Source: Hymenopus coronatus
Lineage: Eukaryota > Arthropoda > Insecta > Mantodea > Hymenopodidae
Direction of reading: 5' to 3'
DNA length: 64,000 nt
Assembly (NCBI GenBank): GCA_030762935.1
Contig: CM060896.1
Location: 14,198,001 to 14,262,000 of the forward strand
Notes under the pieces: model-generated
The model's database searches: none
Seen by the model: only the letters and a program-made list of their open reading frames with translations
Told to the model about the DNA's origin: nothing
In this document: piece by piece, positions 10,331-21,414 of the stretch
Layout: every line of letters begins with the position of its first letter
Numbering within the stretch: the first letter of the stretch is position 1
Program-made: the position numbers and the translations under genes

Positions 10331-10589
10331 TTATAGAAAACAAAACCGGGCTTGTAGGCCGTGGTCCACTGGGCTTCTCCCTTCGTTCCCCAGACGTTTC
10401 GCCTGCGTCTGCGGCAGGCATCATCAGTGGCGTGTACATCTCCGTGGTCTCTCAGTAGTCGCTACTGAGAGACCACGGAGATGTACACGCCACTGATGAT
10501 GCCTGCCGCAGACGCAGACGAAACGTCTGGGGAACGAAGGGAGAAGCCCAGTGGACCACGGCCTACAAGCCCGGTTTTGTTTTCTATAA
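10331..10589. repeat. 259-bp near-perfect palindrome of Penelope 3'-end type
   Basis: The arms are about 129 bp each, centred on 10460 (CTCAGTAG-tcg-CTACTGAG), with a single arm mismatch noticed (CGCCTGC versus CGTCTGC). Each arm, read outward, holds CTGATGA, a stem GCCTGC/GCAGRC, then GAAACGTCTGG. The right arm continues into ACACCGGCCGTGAAAGCC, the tail shared with the Penelope 3' segment at 1600-1870. I read it as two opposed Penelope-like 3' ends joined head to head. Confidence 0.85.
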
Positions 10590-10624
10590 GTGATTCTAAC
10601 ACCGGCCGTGAAAGCCTTCGAACT

Positions 10625-13140
10625 TTAATGTTCTCATACATAAGTTTCAAAATTGCTATAATATTACAAATATATAAACAGCACTATTAGATACAGATCC
10701 TTCGGGAGATCTTGCAAGCATAGTACCAACAATGATTTTAAAGTTAATCGAATGTGTAGCTATCATAATATCAGATAAATGACTTTTAAACAATTTGAGA
10801 TTATGCCTTTATAATTATACAAATAAGTAATTCATTAAAAAGGTTTCATCTAAAATTTTAGATTTTTTACAGAAAGAACTGCACTTTACTTAGCAAACCA
10901 ATAAGAACATACAATAATCTATATTTAAATAGTAACATATTACACACTGTCTAAAACAGCGTAAGGCTTTTAGAATTTTAAATGGTATGGCTTAAAGAAT
11001 ACAAAATATTATGCACAAAAACCCTAAATGTAATTCCTCAGTTTCTGTATATAAACTTATTTTCTCTGTCATTACAATAATAATTAATGGAGCAATCTAA
11101 ATATGTATGGAATAGGAAACTGATGCAAGTTTTGTGTAGGGATTAATTTTTCTAAACCGTATAAAGTCAAATGCTAAAATTTGAACTAATCATGAAGGTA
11201 GCAAATTAACATGAAATATGTCTTTAAATCTTTATTGTATATTTTATATTCACAAATTCTGTTGCAATAATTGGAATTACAATAAGGAAATAGCCATTAT
11301 TTTAGTCATTATTTATTACTTTTTTTATTTGAAAAGATGCTTTCAATTTTAAAACCCTTCCCTGGTTACTATCATGTGTGTATGAGAGAAAAAACCGTGG
11401 AAGGGTACGTGCAATGTAGTGCACTATTTGATGAAGGCAATTATTATGTAAAAGTTATAGAAAAAAGAGATATATAACTAAATAGTACATTGAATATATG
11501 TATCTATTTTTACTAAATTATTGTTTGTAATGTATCCAACATGATAACAGTTTCATATTTGTACATCTTTAAAATCCAGGTGTGTTTATTCTGTTAGGAA
11601 GAAACCGAATGCCACCTAATTAAAAGCCTTTACATGTTGCGTAGAAAATATTGAATTAGTATCCTTTTTATATATTTAAAGATTATATGATAATTTTTTC
11701 AGGCTCTGTGTGATGTATGCCATTAATCTGATGCATAATATTCATTATGAAAAATGAATGCTAAGTTTAGCACATAATTTTTTCTCTGCAATGGTTCTTT
11801 GGAGCCTTATCACAATGCAATGTGATTTCAAGTATCTCAATTTGCGTTTAATCAGAATAGAACTAATAGCGTGAAACATTATATAGTTTAATTTTTTTCC
11901 ATACATTTACAATTTTGGTTTCAGAACCAAAGATTTTTCAGGAAATATTGACATTAGCACTTGATGTTTAATTAAACCAGGAAAAATTATTGATTAATGT
12001 TTAATAAAATCCAGAAAAATTATTGACTAATGTTTAATTTTTCTCTGCAGAAAAATGAATAGCTCAGAATAACAAGTACTTAATAATATTTAGCATTTCC
12101 ATTAATGTTTATTTGCTTCCTTCATTCATTTCCTTCTCACATTACTCCATTTTCTTGTATTTTGCTGTAGTTGTTTAGTTATTACATGCATGAGGTGTGG
12201 AACTTCATACTCTTTTTGACTTTGGTTGTGAATATCTATTTGCTATTTTAACACACTAATCACCTCAGCCTAAAATATTTTTTGTGTGGCTCCTTAGCTT
12301 GTTATGGAATTTAGTTCAGCCCGTTCAGTAACCCAATTATTTGCCTTAAAAGATCATACCCTTCTGAGGAATGTTTAGACATTTCAAAGATGATGTTTAT
12401 TTTTTCTAGAGCCTCACACTCCAACAGAAGATGCTTTAACACTGAAAATAATTGCTACAGATGCAATAGAAGAAGTAATAAAATATACCCTGAATATTAA
12501 TATGTCAGTTCACAATTATATGTATTTGCATGTAACATGCCAATTAATGCCCTAAGAGTGTTAATAAATATATTTTAATTGTAGCTATGTTATTGCAAAA
12601 ATTCTAGTAAAATAAACAGAAATTTATGGCTTATAAATTTATACTGGTTTTACTTTGTATTTAGCAAAAGTTGCTAATGATTGAATAAAATTTCACACCA
12701 TGGTCATTTCAACAGCTAATGTGATAATTTCATATTGAAGCTAGGAATTGACAAGCACCCTACATACACAAAGCTTTTCCGAATTAAGTTTACAGACACT
12801 TTAAATTCCCCAACCTAAATGATAAAATGATAGTGTATAATTCATAATAGTCATTATTTAAATATATATTATTAATATAAAGATATCTGCAGATGTAAAC
12901 CACAAGTGATTGTATTGATTTTATTTTACTTTTAAACTGTTTGTTTAATGATATTTGTGCTGTGAGCAGGTAATTTATATTCCTCTCTTGTTATATTTTA
13001 CATGATATCTGTAATTCCTAAAGTTTTTTTTTTCTTTATGTAGCCCCATTTAACATCTATTGTGATATCAGAGGCTTTAACGTATGGAACAACCCGTTGA
13101 TTCTAAGTTTATTAACGTTGGATGTTTTAAACATCTTATT
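10625..13140. other. AT-rich stretch without recognised elements
   Basis: No convincing ORF, RNA gene or repeat copy of the families found elsewhere in the window. One weak exon-like piece at 12411-12477 (TTTTTTCTAG acceptor, open frame) is discussed among the rejected items. Confidence 0.4.
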
Positions 13141-13164
13141 TTCTTCAAAAACACACACACACAT

Positions 13165-13288
13165 ACTTTCAGAATCTTGGGGATAGGGAATGATTCCGGT
13201 TAAAGAAAATTGCCCGCCTCAGCCGGGAATCGAACCTGGGACCTCTGGGTGAGGAGTCAGCTTGCTGATCACTTGACCTTGGAGACAG
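13165..13288 (-). repeat. tRNA-derived SINE (family with head at 63893)
   Basis: On the minus strand: an A-box-like 'CAAGGTCAAGTGATCAGCAA', a B box 'GGTTCGATTCCCGGCTG' and the tail 'GGCAATTTTCTTTAACC'. It matches the + strand SINE at the right window edge. Confidence 0.75.
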
Positions 13289-13859
13289 CCAATTCCTAAA
13301 GTTGTATAATTTTCCCTTGGTTTTTGTCATGCATAGCTTTAAAGTAATATTGAATAGTTCTGTCAAATTAGAAATTCAGTTGATGAAATCATTAGCAGAA
13401 GTAGATTAAATTACAATAGGTATAAATCTGTGCTTAGCACCACAGATTTCTGAGCATTGTCCATAAAATACTACAGGATGATTAAATCGAGCTCATTAAC
13501 TTTCGAAATATATTGTTTTATCATTACAGTGTAATTTATTTTGTTAAATGTCCCTTCCATGTACTCTTCACTTTTAAAGATAAGCAAATAAGGAAAGAAA
13601 AAGAACAACAACAAATGCGTAGCAATGTCTATTTCTTAAATAGACTCTCGTCACCACTGATGGCCGATGTATATATATTTTGCACATAAGAATAAAAGAC
13701 AACCGGCAAACACACCAAGAATTCTCAAATAAGCAATGAAATAATAACGGCATATAAAGTTTTTCTCGAGGCTGCAGTCGGATCAGAAGCTTTAGAGCGG
13801 TACATAGATTTCTTGAGAAAAAGCTAAAACCGCCGAAAGATTTCTGATCTGGCTGTAAA

Positions 13860-14040
13860 CTCGAGAAAACTGGCCGAAATCCTGGTGTGGATGGTTTGGT
13901 GAGTGGGCGGGGCAGGACGCTACTTTGGTGGTTGAGCTACCGTAGTCGTCAAGTTTCTGTGCCCTGTCGTGTGAGAACACTTGGAGTCGCGTCGATCGCC
14001 GGAAGTGGAATGCGAGTCCAATTTTTTAACATTGAGTAAA
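13860..14040. promoter_or_regulatory. possible GC-rich promoter with GC box and ETS site
   Basis: An island of higher GC in AT-rich surroundings, with GGGCGGGG (13905-13912) and CCGGAAGTG (13999-14007), a full ETS/GABP-type site. Such pairs are common in promoters of housekeeping genes. It could drive a non-coding first exon of ZMAT5 (ATG 2.6 kb downstream) or something on the minus strand. Without transcripts this is only a suggestion. Confidence 0.25.
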
Positions 14041-14277
14041 CCATCTATTCGTTTATAGTTATCTATGATGCTAGTATTGGGTTGAGCGAATCATGTAAGT
14101 AAGCGCCTTATTCGATTTAGATTTGAATTGAGCGATTCATTTTAGCAAAACATTCATACGATTCATTCATCCAATATGAATCGATTCTTACGATTCGATT
14201 CACGAATCATTTTTTGTCGCCATATCTTCTGTGTTTGACTTATATAATACACGAGGATGATAAATATATGGAAGCGG

Positions 14278-14815
14278 AGTGATGGGCAGAATCGAATGTT
14301 TTCAAGAATTGAATCCTCTGCTTTCGAATTCTCTAGAGAATCGAAACCTTCATCTGAGAACAAGGTCTCGAATACTGTAATCACAATGGTTTCGAAATCA
14401 GCCACTTCATAAGCAAGTTCTCGGATGCTACGTTATCGTCACTCGAGAGACGTTCTCAGTTCTCGCCATGCTTGTTCTCGAATACTACAAACCTTGCGCT
14501 AATCGAAATCAGCTTGTATTCATTAGCAAGTTCTCGGATGCTACGCTATCCCTACTCGAGTGAAGCTCGCAGTTCTCGCCATGGTTGATCTCGAACAAGG
14601 CATGTAATTTAAATGATGGACAAAAAATATGACATGTTATTCTCGAAATGTTGAAGTTTCTATTCAAGATTATCGTGGCTTAAGCGTTATGCACTTTCAT
14701 TCATAACCGTTTCTTCCATTAAATTGAATACTAAAATGTTTGTTTATTTATTTATTTTTTGCAGTTAACGATTTCTAAGATATTCCTTGCTATAGGTTTA
14801 AAAGTTAACTAATTA
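14278..14815 (+). repeat. interspersed repeat, copy B (first copy at 1290-1592)
   Basis: Longer copy of the repeat at 1290. It contains a 113-bp internal tandem duplication (GCAAGTTCTCGGATGCTACG at about 14413 and 14526) that copy A lacks. Both copies start with GTGATGGGCAGAATCGAAT. Confidence 0.65.
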
Positions 14816-14877
14816 GTTTTCTTAAACAGGTAGTCGTCATCCGTGTTTATTTTATTTTACTCATAGCCATGCAAAGA

Positions 14878-15107
14878 TAATCGAATTTCAAAGTAAATCG
14901 CATAGCGACAGCTTTTAAAATATTTGACTGTGGCTTTAGCCTAGTATATTCCCTTATTTCCCTTCTACCTACAAGGAAATAAGTAATAAGACATATCTGC
15001 TAAAATTTATCCGGACTAGCACGAAGTAATTAAAGAGTAATGTTTTGTAAGAAAAGTTTGTTTGCAGGTAGAGAAAGTCATGTGAAAGAAACACATCAGA
15101 ATTTGTG
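14878..15107 (+). repeat. R850 repeat, variant 3' end
   Basis: 3' portion only, of the subtype also seen at 60206-60447 ('aatcgcataRcgasagctttt' block). Ends TAGAGAAAGTCATGTGAAAG then ACACATCAGA. Confidence 0.65.
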
Positions 15108-15212
15108 CTCTTTTGTTTGGTTTTATAGCCCCCTTTAATTTGTATGGTTACATCAGGGACTTGACTGGTAAAACAACTGCTGGTGTCTTTCTCGCTGGAC
15201 TGTAGGATTTCT

Positions 15213-15700
15213 TATTGTTTTTACTTTCTCTACACGTGCTATGTACATACATAGTGTATAGAGAAAGTGTTGTATTCCACCCAAAAATTCAATACCGAGA
15301 TTTCACCGGAAGTATACGTTTTGAGATCCCCTGAGTCCAAAAAGCATTTTTACTTTTTCTAGCCGTATGTACATAACAATGTGCATAATAGCTAGCGACG
15401 GTATTGTATTCCACCCAATTATTCGATATCGAGATTTCACCGGAAATATATGCTTAGCTGTCCCCTGAGTCGAAAAATATAATTTTTAGAAAAAGGTCCG
15501 CGCGCGTTTCTGTGGTGGGAGGGGGACTGACAGCATAGCTCAAAAACGAAAAGACCGTAAAATACCAACTCGGTATTTAAGTTTAGTATCTTCCAAGGAT
15601 GCGACACGAAACATTTTCAAGAAAATGCCCCAAGCCCAGCTATCCTTTACACGAAACACTTTTCGAAAATAATGAAAATGGATTAAAATATCGTGTATTA
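15213..15700 (+). repeat. R850 repeat, two successive 5' ends
   Basis: A first 5' end at about 15213-15350 (TTTTTACTTTCTCTACACG…ACCGGAAGTATACG) breaks off, and a second starts at about 15347 (TTTTTACTTTTTCTAGCCG) and runs to about 15700. The two are in direct orientation, as if one copy inserted into the other's start. Confidence 0.7.
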
Positions 15701-15949
15701 AAGGTTCTCGGTGCACCTGCACATATCCGAGTCCAGAGAGCAGGATTCGAATACAGCATTCAAATATTTGAAGGTGTTGGTAAATCAACTAAAGCGTTAT
15801 TGGAAATTTTAATTAATGGGTGAAATTTACGTAAGGGTTTATACATTAATTTATTTGACGTAGAGGTCCTTTATAAATATTAATAATTTTAACAACTGCA
15901 ATTAAAGTTAAAAATAGATATGATGCAATTAAATTTATTTATTTACATA

Positions 15950-16390
15950 GAATGTCCCAATGAGCATATTGCTCTAGGTAGGGACTGCCCTTTAGTGAAG
16001 CTGTAAGCAAAATTCAAAGAATAAAACACATTAACACATATAAAAAAGAGTATATAAGTATACATTTTATATATATATACACACACAATTTTTTATTGTA
16101 ATTTGTGTGGGTGTGTGATTAAACCTAATGCAATATTTCAAGAAACACCATAGAGATTTTCTGTTGTCAAATGTTTAGGAATTACAGTACTGCTCAAGTA
16201 GGTATTTGAAGAGTTTGTTTTTAAATTGAGATAAGTTAGAAGATTGTTTAATGTTAAGTGGAAGACTGTTGTATGTTTTGGTGGCACTATGTAATATACT
16301 TTTTATTCCGAAATAAATAGTGCAAAAGTAGTTCATGTAAGTAATTCGAGAACTTCCAAGAATTGAATACAGCGGCAATTTGCATTCGAA
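15950..16390 (-). pseudogene. LINE 3' end: RT C-terminal tail and 3' UTR
   Basis: A minus-strand frame (16402-16175) ends in a pattern typical of the last residues of L2/CR1-like LINE RTs: FG.KSI..SA...YNSLPLNI, then an L.QFK.KL..YL block. The downstream 3' UTR ends in a TAAATAAATAAATT tail at about 15950, as expected for this group. Only the last ~70 residues remain. Confidence 0.6.
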
Positions 16391-16623
16391 TACTCCCATC
16401 ACTGCATGATTTAGTATGAAGTAATCTATGGTATGAGGTGTATTTGCTGCTCATTTCTTCAGTGTTTTTTTAGTTTCCAAAGTTGGTATGGATTAGTGAC
16501 GTTGCGCAGTAAATATAAACACACCCTCATTTATCCTCTTTAAACATTTTGGTAATGTTATTCTAGATTTTTCAACGTAAAACATTCTGAATTTTTTGCG
16601 TTTTACTCATTTTGAGATTCTGA

Positions 16624-16750
16624 ATGGGTAAAAGGTATTACTGTGATTATTGCGATCGTTCTTTTGTGGATGATTTGGAAGCAAGGAAAAAACACTTGAA
16701 TGGATCTATGCATTTGAGGTTAAGGAAGGAGCATTATGATTCTGTAAGAG
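16624..16750 (+). CDS. ZMAT5: ZMAT5 (U11/U12 snRNP 20 kDa protein), coding exon 1
   Basis: ATG at 16624; 42 codons plus one base, then donor AGAG|GTGTGT. The product starts [14 protein letters not shown] and contains a U1-type C2H2 zinc finger (C7, C10, H24, H30), as in human ZMAT5, whose first residues ([14 protein letters not shown]) are nearly identical. ZMAT5 is a protein of the U11/U12 di-snRNP that recognises minor (U12-type) introns in the nucleus. The three exons here give about 169 residues; the human protein has 170. The donor is an ordinary U2-type GT. Intron 1 runs to 30245 and carries most of the mobile elements of the window. I see no TATA box; a CRE-like TGACGTTG lies at about 16497. 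Confidence 0.93.
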
Positions 16751-16944
16751 GTGTGTAAACATAATTATTCGCTCAGCATAGTTCATCCAGCAACATGTGA
16801 AAGTTGCCAGATTGCCGAAATTTTGACTTCTTCTTGGGATCATTGGGGTTTTAGCCCACAGATCCCTCGTCTACACTATGTCGTCGTTCCGCAGTGGCTG
16901 CCTTCGGCCGCAACTGCTACACTCCTCAACTTATAAAAAATATC

Positions 16945-17240
16945 CCTTGGCTATGTTTTGCGGCTTAGGGTACTCCACGTTGGGCCTACGCTTTGCAGCT
17001 TAGGGCCCTAAATGTTTATAAGAGACCAGTAAGTAACTACAATGCAGCTCTAATGACGAAATAAGAAAAGTGCCCACTACAATAGTAATGTCAAGCGGTG
17101 GAACCATCGTATACTAATAATAATTCATTAACCTTATCTAAAATTGTATGTTAAAACTAGCAAGGTGATCTGCCATATTTGACTTGAGTTTACTCTAGTG
17201 TTGAGGTCCATAAGCCGCAAGGCATAGCCGAGGGATGTGT
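16945..17240. repeat. dispersed AAGCYGCAAAGCRTAGCC motif, three units
   Basis: Two minus-strand units near 16960-17010 and one plus-strand unit at about 17213-17240 share 'CCTAAGCYGCAAAGCRTAG' followed by 'CCNAGGGA'. The same unit recurs at 26018-26092 and 40590-40735. Confidence 0.5.
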
Positions 17241-17516
17241 TTATTTGCAACCAACTCATTATTGAATGTCAGAAATGAATGAGCATATTTGGTTTTGAGG
17301 CAAATAAAACATATTCCAATGAAACAAAATGTATGATGACCGTGAGATGCATTTTAGAGGCAGCAGTTAAAACTGCAGGAGTTGAGGATATCACATCAAT
17401 TCCTTAACAATTAATGGTTTAAATTTCATTGAGATAACATTTAGTAAATTCTATGTCAGGTCAATCAAACACACTGCAGTTTTGGACCTCACCCATTCCA
17501 GTGTTTATGAAACACA

Positions 17517-18165
17517 TGTGAAGAATATAGCTCTAAAAAAGTTTCTTTAACACCAAACTTAGTATTTAAGTTCAGTGTCTTTCAAAGATGTGAAATGAAG
17601 GTTTTCAAGAAATTCGCCCCACCCAAACTATTTTTTACATGGGACATTTGTCATTTCTTATTTCCATAAAAATTGTTTTAATGATCACTGTACATTTCAA
17701 ATGTATGCATGATAAGTTAAACAAGTAAACAAACTGTGAAGTCCTCTTCATTTTGAATAAATTTTGCATAACTGGTAGATAGGCAAGCACTTATTGCACA
17801 AAAAATGTACATCTTGTTAAAAGACACAATTTATCAAATACATTTTTTCTGGCATTTCCATTTACAAGATATTTTGAATTTTCAAATATTTGTACTTTTT
17901 TTTTAATAGTAAATCACTATTCACTTCTTTCTTGTGGTCATGTAAAGAGAAGAGAATTCAAAGCTGGCACAAATCCTGTGTATAAAAGGATTGATTATCA
18001 TTTAAGCCTACTGTATTCTTCTTGTACCTGTAATGTGTAATAAAAGCCTCTTTTTTACAAATATTTCGCTCAATTAATATATGCAAATAGAAGCATAAGC
18101 TTTTGTAAGAATAGTTTTTGAAACAGTAAATAGAGAAATTTAAATGAACTTAACACATTAGAATG
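17517..18165 (+). repeat. R850 repeat, old diverged copy lacking the 5' end
   Basis: The landmarks 'accaaacttagtatttaag', 'ataactggtagataggcaag' and 'atagaagcataagctttt' occur in R850 order, with many substitutions and indels. Confidence 0.6.
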
Positions 18166-18399
18166 ATTGGTGCTGTTGACTTAATGAGTACATTTCTATA
18201 GAAATTTTCACGTTGTAAAGGCACAATGATCTCCTATAGACCATGCTTTTCTTATGTCAAATGTGTGTGTTTTCAAATGCGACTAAGATAAAATAGGAGC
18301 GTGCATTTTGGTATGAAATGTGTGAAAGAATACGATGGTATGCATGAAAAGTCTTTTATATAATTGTACAGTTTTTAAAATAATTTAAGATACCCTACC

Positions 18400-19185
18400 A
18401 ATGAATGCCTGCATGTTTATACTGACAGTTCCAGCTTACCAAATAACAGTGGTACTGTGCAGGTGCAATATGCCCTCTCTTCTCTTTCTACAAAAGATTA
18501 AGTTTGGATACTACAAATTTTGATGGAGAGATTTCAGCAATACTTCAGAGCTTACAAAATCTACTATATCATATAAATAAATTTGAAAAGTTGTACTATT
18601 ATCTGACACTAAAGCAACTATTTTATCCATAACATCTTATGTAATACCTAATAACTTAAATATTGCAAAATGCCGCAAAATCATAAAACAATTAATGAAT
18701 TTAAATAAAAGATTAATACTTCAATGTATACCCGCTCATTGTGGAATACAGGGAATATACTGACTTTCTAGCCAAGAAAGGTAGTAAAATTTCATCAAAT
18801 TCATCTGATCCAATTAATTATCACTCTATCAAAAGAATCATTATATCAACATATAATAACAAATTTAAAGAAGATAATGTATTACAAACAAAAGGATAAC
18901 CATGGAAAAATTTATGTAATAGCTTGACCAAAATCACTACACTACCAAGGAAATCTTCTTTAGCAACTTTTAGACTCCTAACAGGCCATGACTGCCACAA
19001 TAAACATTTATTCAGGATTGGTATAGTGAGATCTCGTGTGTCCTTTCTGTACACTTAAAGAAGATATGGATGGAAATCATCTACTGCGCTGCCCAACCTT
19101 TAGTCAACATGATAATATTACATCAAAATACTGGAATGCAAGAGAGCAAATGGCTTCACTGCCAACTGCTCAACATTAGATACCA
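18400..19185 (+). pseudogene. LINE RNase H domain relic and downstream tail
   Basis: The + strand translation, with frameshifts and stops, shows the RNase H motifs VYTDSSS (TDGS site), LSDTKATI.SI (second Asp), and IPAHCGIQG (the WIPAHCGI.GNE block, Trp lost). These are followed by an 'FRLLTGHDC' block, H, then 'FRIG' and a 'HLLRCPTF'-like end. LINEs of the I group and relatives carry such an RNase H after the RT. The RT itself is not upstream. It lies in ZMAT5 intron 1. Confidence 0.8.
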
Positions 19186-19341
19186 ACCAACCACATTTTT
19201 TTAAAATAATAAAATTTAAAATTTTGTTGAAAGCAGATTTTTAACTTCTTTCTTGTTCCGAACGTTAAAACATGGTTTTAAGCCAAATTAATTGCAATGA
19301 AAAAAATATGGATTATTCGCTTACTTTCATAGGCCACAATG

Positions 19342-19364
19342 GTATATATATATATATATATATT
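19342..19364. repeat. (TA)n microsatellite
   Basis: A run of TA repeats followed by a poly(A) tract at 19392-19408, probably the tail of an old insertion. Confidence 0.85.
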
Positions 19365-20944
19365 ATATAAATATGTCTAAACTATTTATTTAAAAAAAAA
19401 AAAAAAAACAGTGGAAAATGTTGTCACTGGCTAATCCTTGTTCTACAAGTCCATGCAAAAGCTTCCAGCAACAAAGTTGTCAAGAAAATAGTGAAATTAT
19501 TTTTATGCACAAATAGGACATCTCCAGAACCATGAGGCAAAGCGTGCAAGGCTCACAGCGCCAACAAACCTGGACCTCGTGTCCTGGATATGATAAAAAC
19601 CAGATGTGGTTTGACAGTTCAAGGGTATAAGGGGTCATACTTCAGTGGAGGTTTTCATTAGGTTTTGGGAGTATGAGGTTTGTGTGAGTTTTACAAAATC
19701 TTATCTTGTGCATTGCAGTTAGCTCATCAGAGCGCAATGGATCGCAGAAGAAAGGGCAAGATTATTGAAAGTGGCGAGAAATACAATTCTTTGAGTGTTT
19801 GATTATATAGAGGAAAAGTACCCCAGCCACAGTGATTTGTTCATTGTTAGTGAACTTCGTAAGGCAGCTGGCGTAAGTAGGCATACATTTTTTAGATTAA
19901 GAAAGGAATGTAAAAAAGGTCCCATGAGTAACACCAGCAAGGAGGGGAAGTATAATGATTTTGTATGCAGTGCTACATCATGCAAATTTCCTGAATTTCT
20001 ATTTCAAAATATTCCCCCCTGCAATTCTGTCCATGTTAAAAAGGGTCAATGATGATATAGACTTACCAAATTTTAAATATTCAACCTTTTGTTGCTTATT
20101 AAAGGAAATGGTATTTGATTTTGAAAAGAGAGGAAATAAATCACCTATAATTGAGCGAAGTGCTATAGTGTGGCAACATTCCTATTTACGGAAAATAAAA
20201 CAATTCAGGCAAGAGGGAAGGAAAATTGTGTACCTTGATGAAAGTTGGGTAAATGTAGGGCACAGTGTGTCAAAAGTTTGGAAGGATAAGACTATAAAAA
20301 CTCCTAAAAAAGCACTTTTGGTCGGGTTATCCATTGGTCTTAAATAACCTACTGCTTGCGGACCACGATTTGTAATATTGCATGCCGGCGGTACAAAGGG
20401 ATTTGTACAGGGTGCAAAACTTGTTTTCTTGATTACCGTGATGAAATGGATAGCAATAGATTTGAGCAGTGGTTCAGGAACCAACTATTGCCCAAAATGC
20501 AACCGAGAACTGTCATTGTTTTGGACAGTGCCTCCTACCACAGTAGAAAAGTAGAGACTCTCCCCACTACAAAAACCCATAAGGAAGACATAAAACATTG
20601 GCTGGTATCAAAACATATCCCTTATCTGTATGATTGCCTTAAAAGAGAATTGCTGACTATTGTAAATTCTGTACAAGATAAATATAGTGCCACTATTATA
20701 GACTTGATTGCAGAAGAACGTGGAGTAAAAGTTTGTAGGTCGCCTCCATTTCATTGTGAATTAAACCCTATAGAAATGGTAAAGAGACATGTTGGGCGAC
20801 TGACTACACTACATATAAGCAAAAGGAGATGGAACGTTTAATAGATAATGGTTTTGAATTAGTCACCCAAGATCAGTGGTTAAATTACTGCAAACTTGTT
20901 GAACGATAAGTGGAAAGTAGATCAGCTGCAGGATGATATCGAAA

Positions 20945-20952
20945 CTCTAAAC
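20945..20952 (+). repeat. hAT target-site duplication, left copy (CTCTAAAC)
   Basis: 8 bp, identical to 23541-23548. It fits the nnnTAnnn pattern of Buster-type hAT elements. Confidence 0.8.
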
Positions 20953-21108
20953 CAATGGTTCCCAATTGGTGTGAACCGGCACCCTAGGGTGCCGCGAGAT
21001 ATTGAGATAAACAAAAAAAAATACCTTCTACTGAAGCCTTAAGTCTTGTAAGGTCTTGAAATAAAATAAGCCAAAAATAAGAACTGAAGCTTTCCTGGCG
21101 ACGTGTTA

Positions 21109-21178
21109 ATTCAAAATCTTCTCGAGCTTCTAGCCAGGTTTTTACCTGGCTAGAAGCCCGAAAAGATTTTGAATTAAA
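21109..21178. repeat. inverted repeat (hairpin) in hAT 5' region
   Basis: The arms 'aattcaaaatctt' and 'gcttctagccaggt' pair with their complements around a TTTT loop. About 33 of 34 pairs seem possible with small indels. The role is unknown. Confidence 0.7.
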
Positions 21179-21414
21179 ATAAGCCAAATCAATTACTCTC
21201 ATGCACGGCAGATGGTGATAGTGGTCGATTCATTTCAATAATTCAGTTATACTAGTATCCCACAGATGGCATTACAGCTATACCCTGTCGAACATTCCTG
21301 AGACTACTTGCTTCCTCACGAACATTCCCGAGACTTCGACAGATGAATATATAAAAGTGTACGCCGCTTGGCACTTTCAGTTGTCTTCCTCGCGTTGATT
21401 CACAGTGTTTAGCT

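Noticed and set aside
12411..12477. Possible host exon (TTTTTTCTAG acceptor, 21 open codons, GTAATA)
   Set aside because: The donor is weak, the frame stays open beyond it and no partner exon was found; could be chance in AT-rich DNA.
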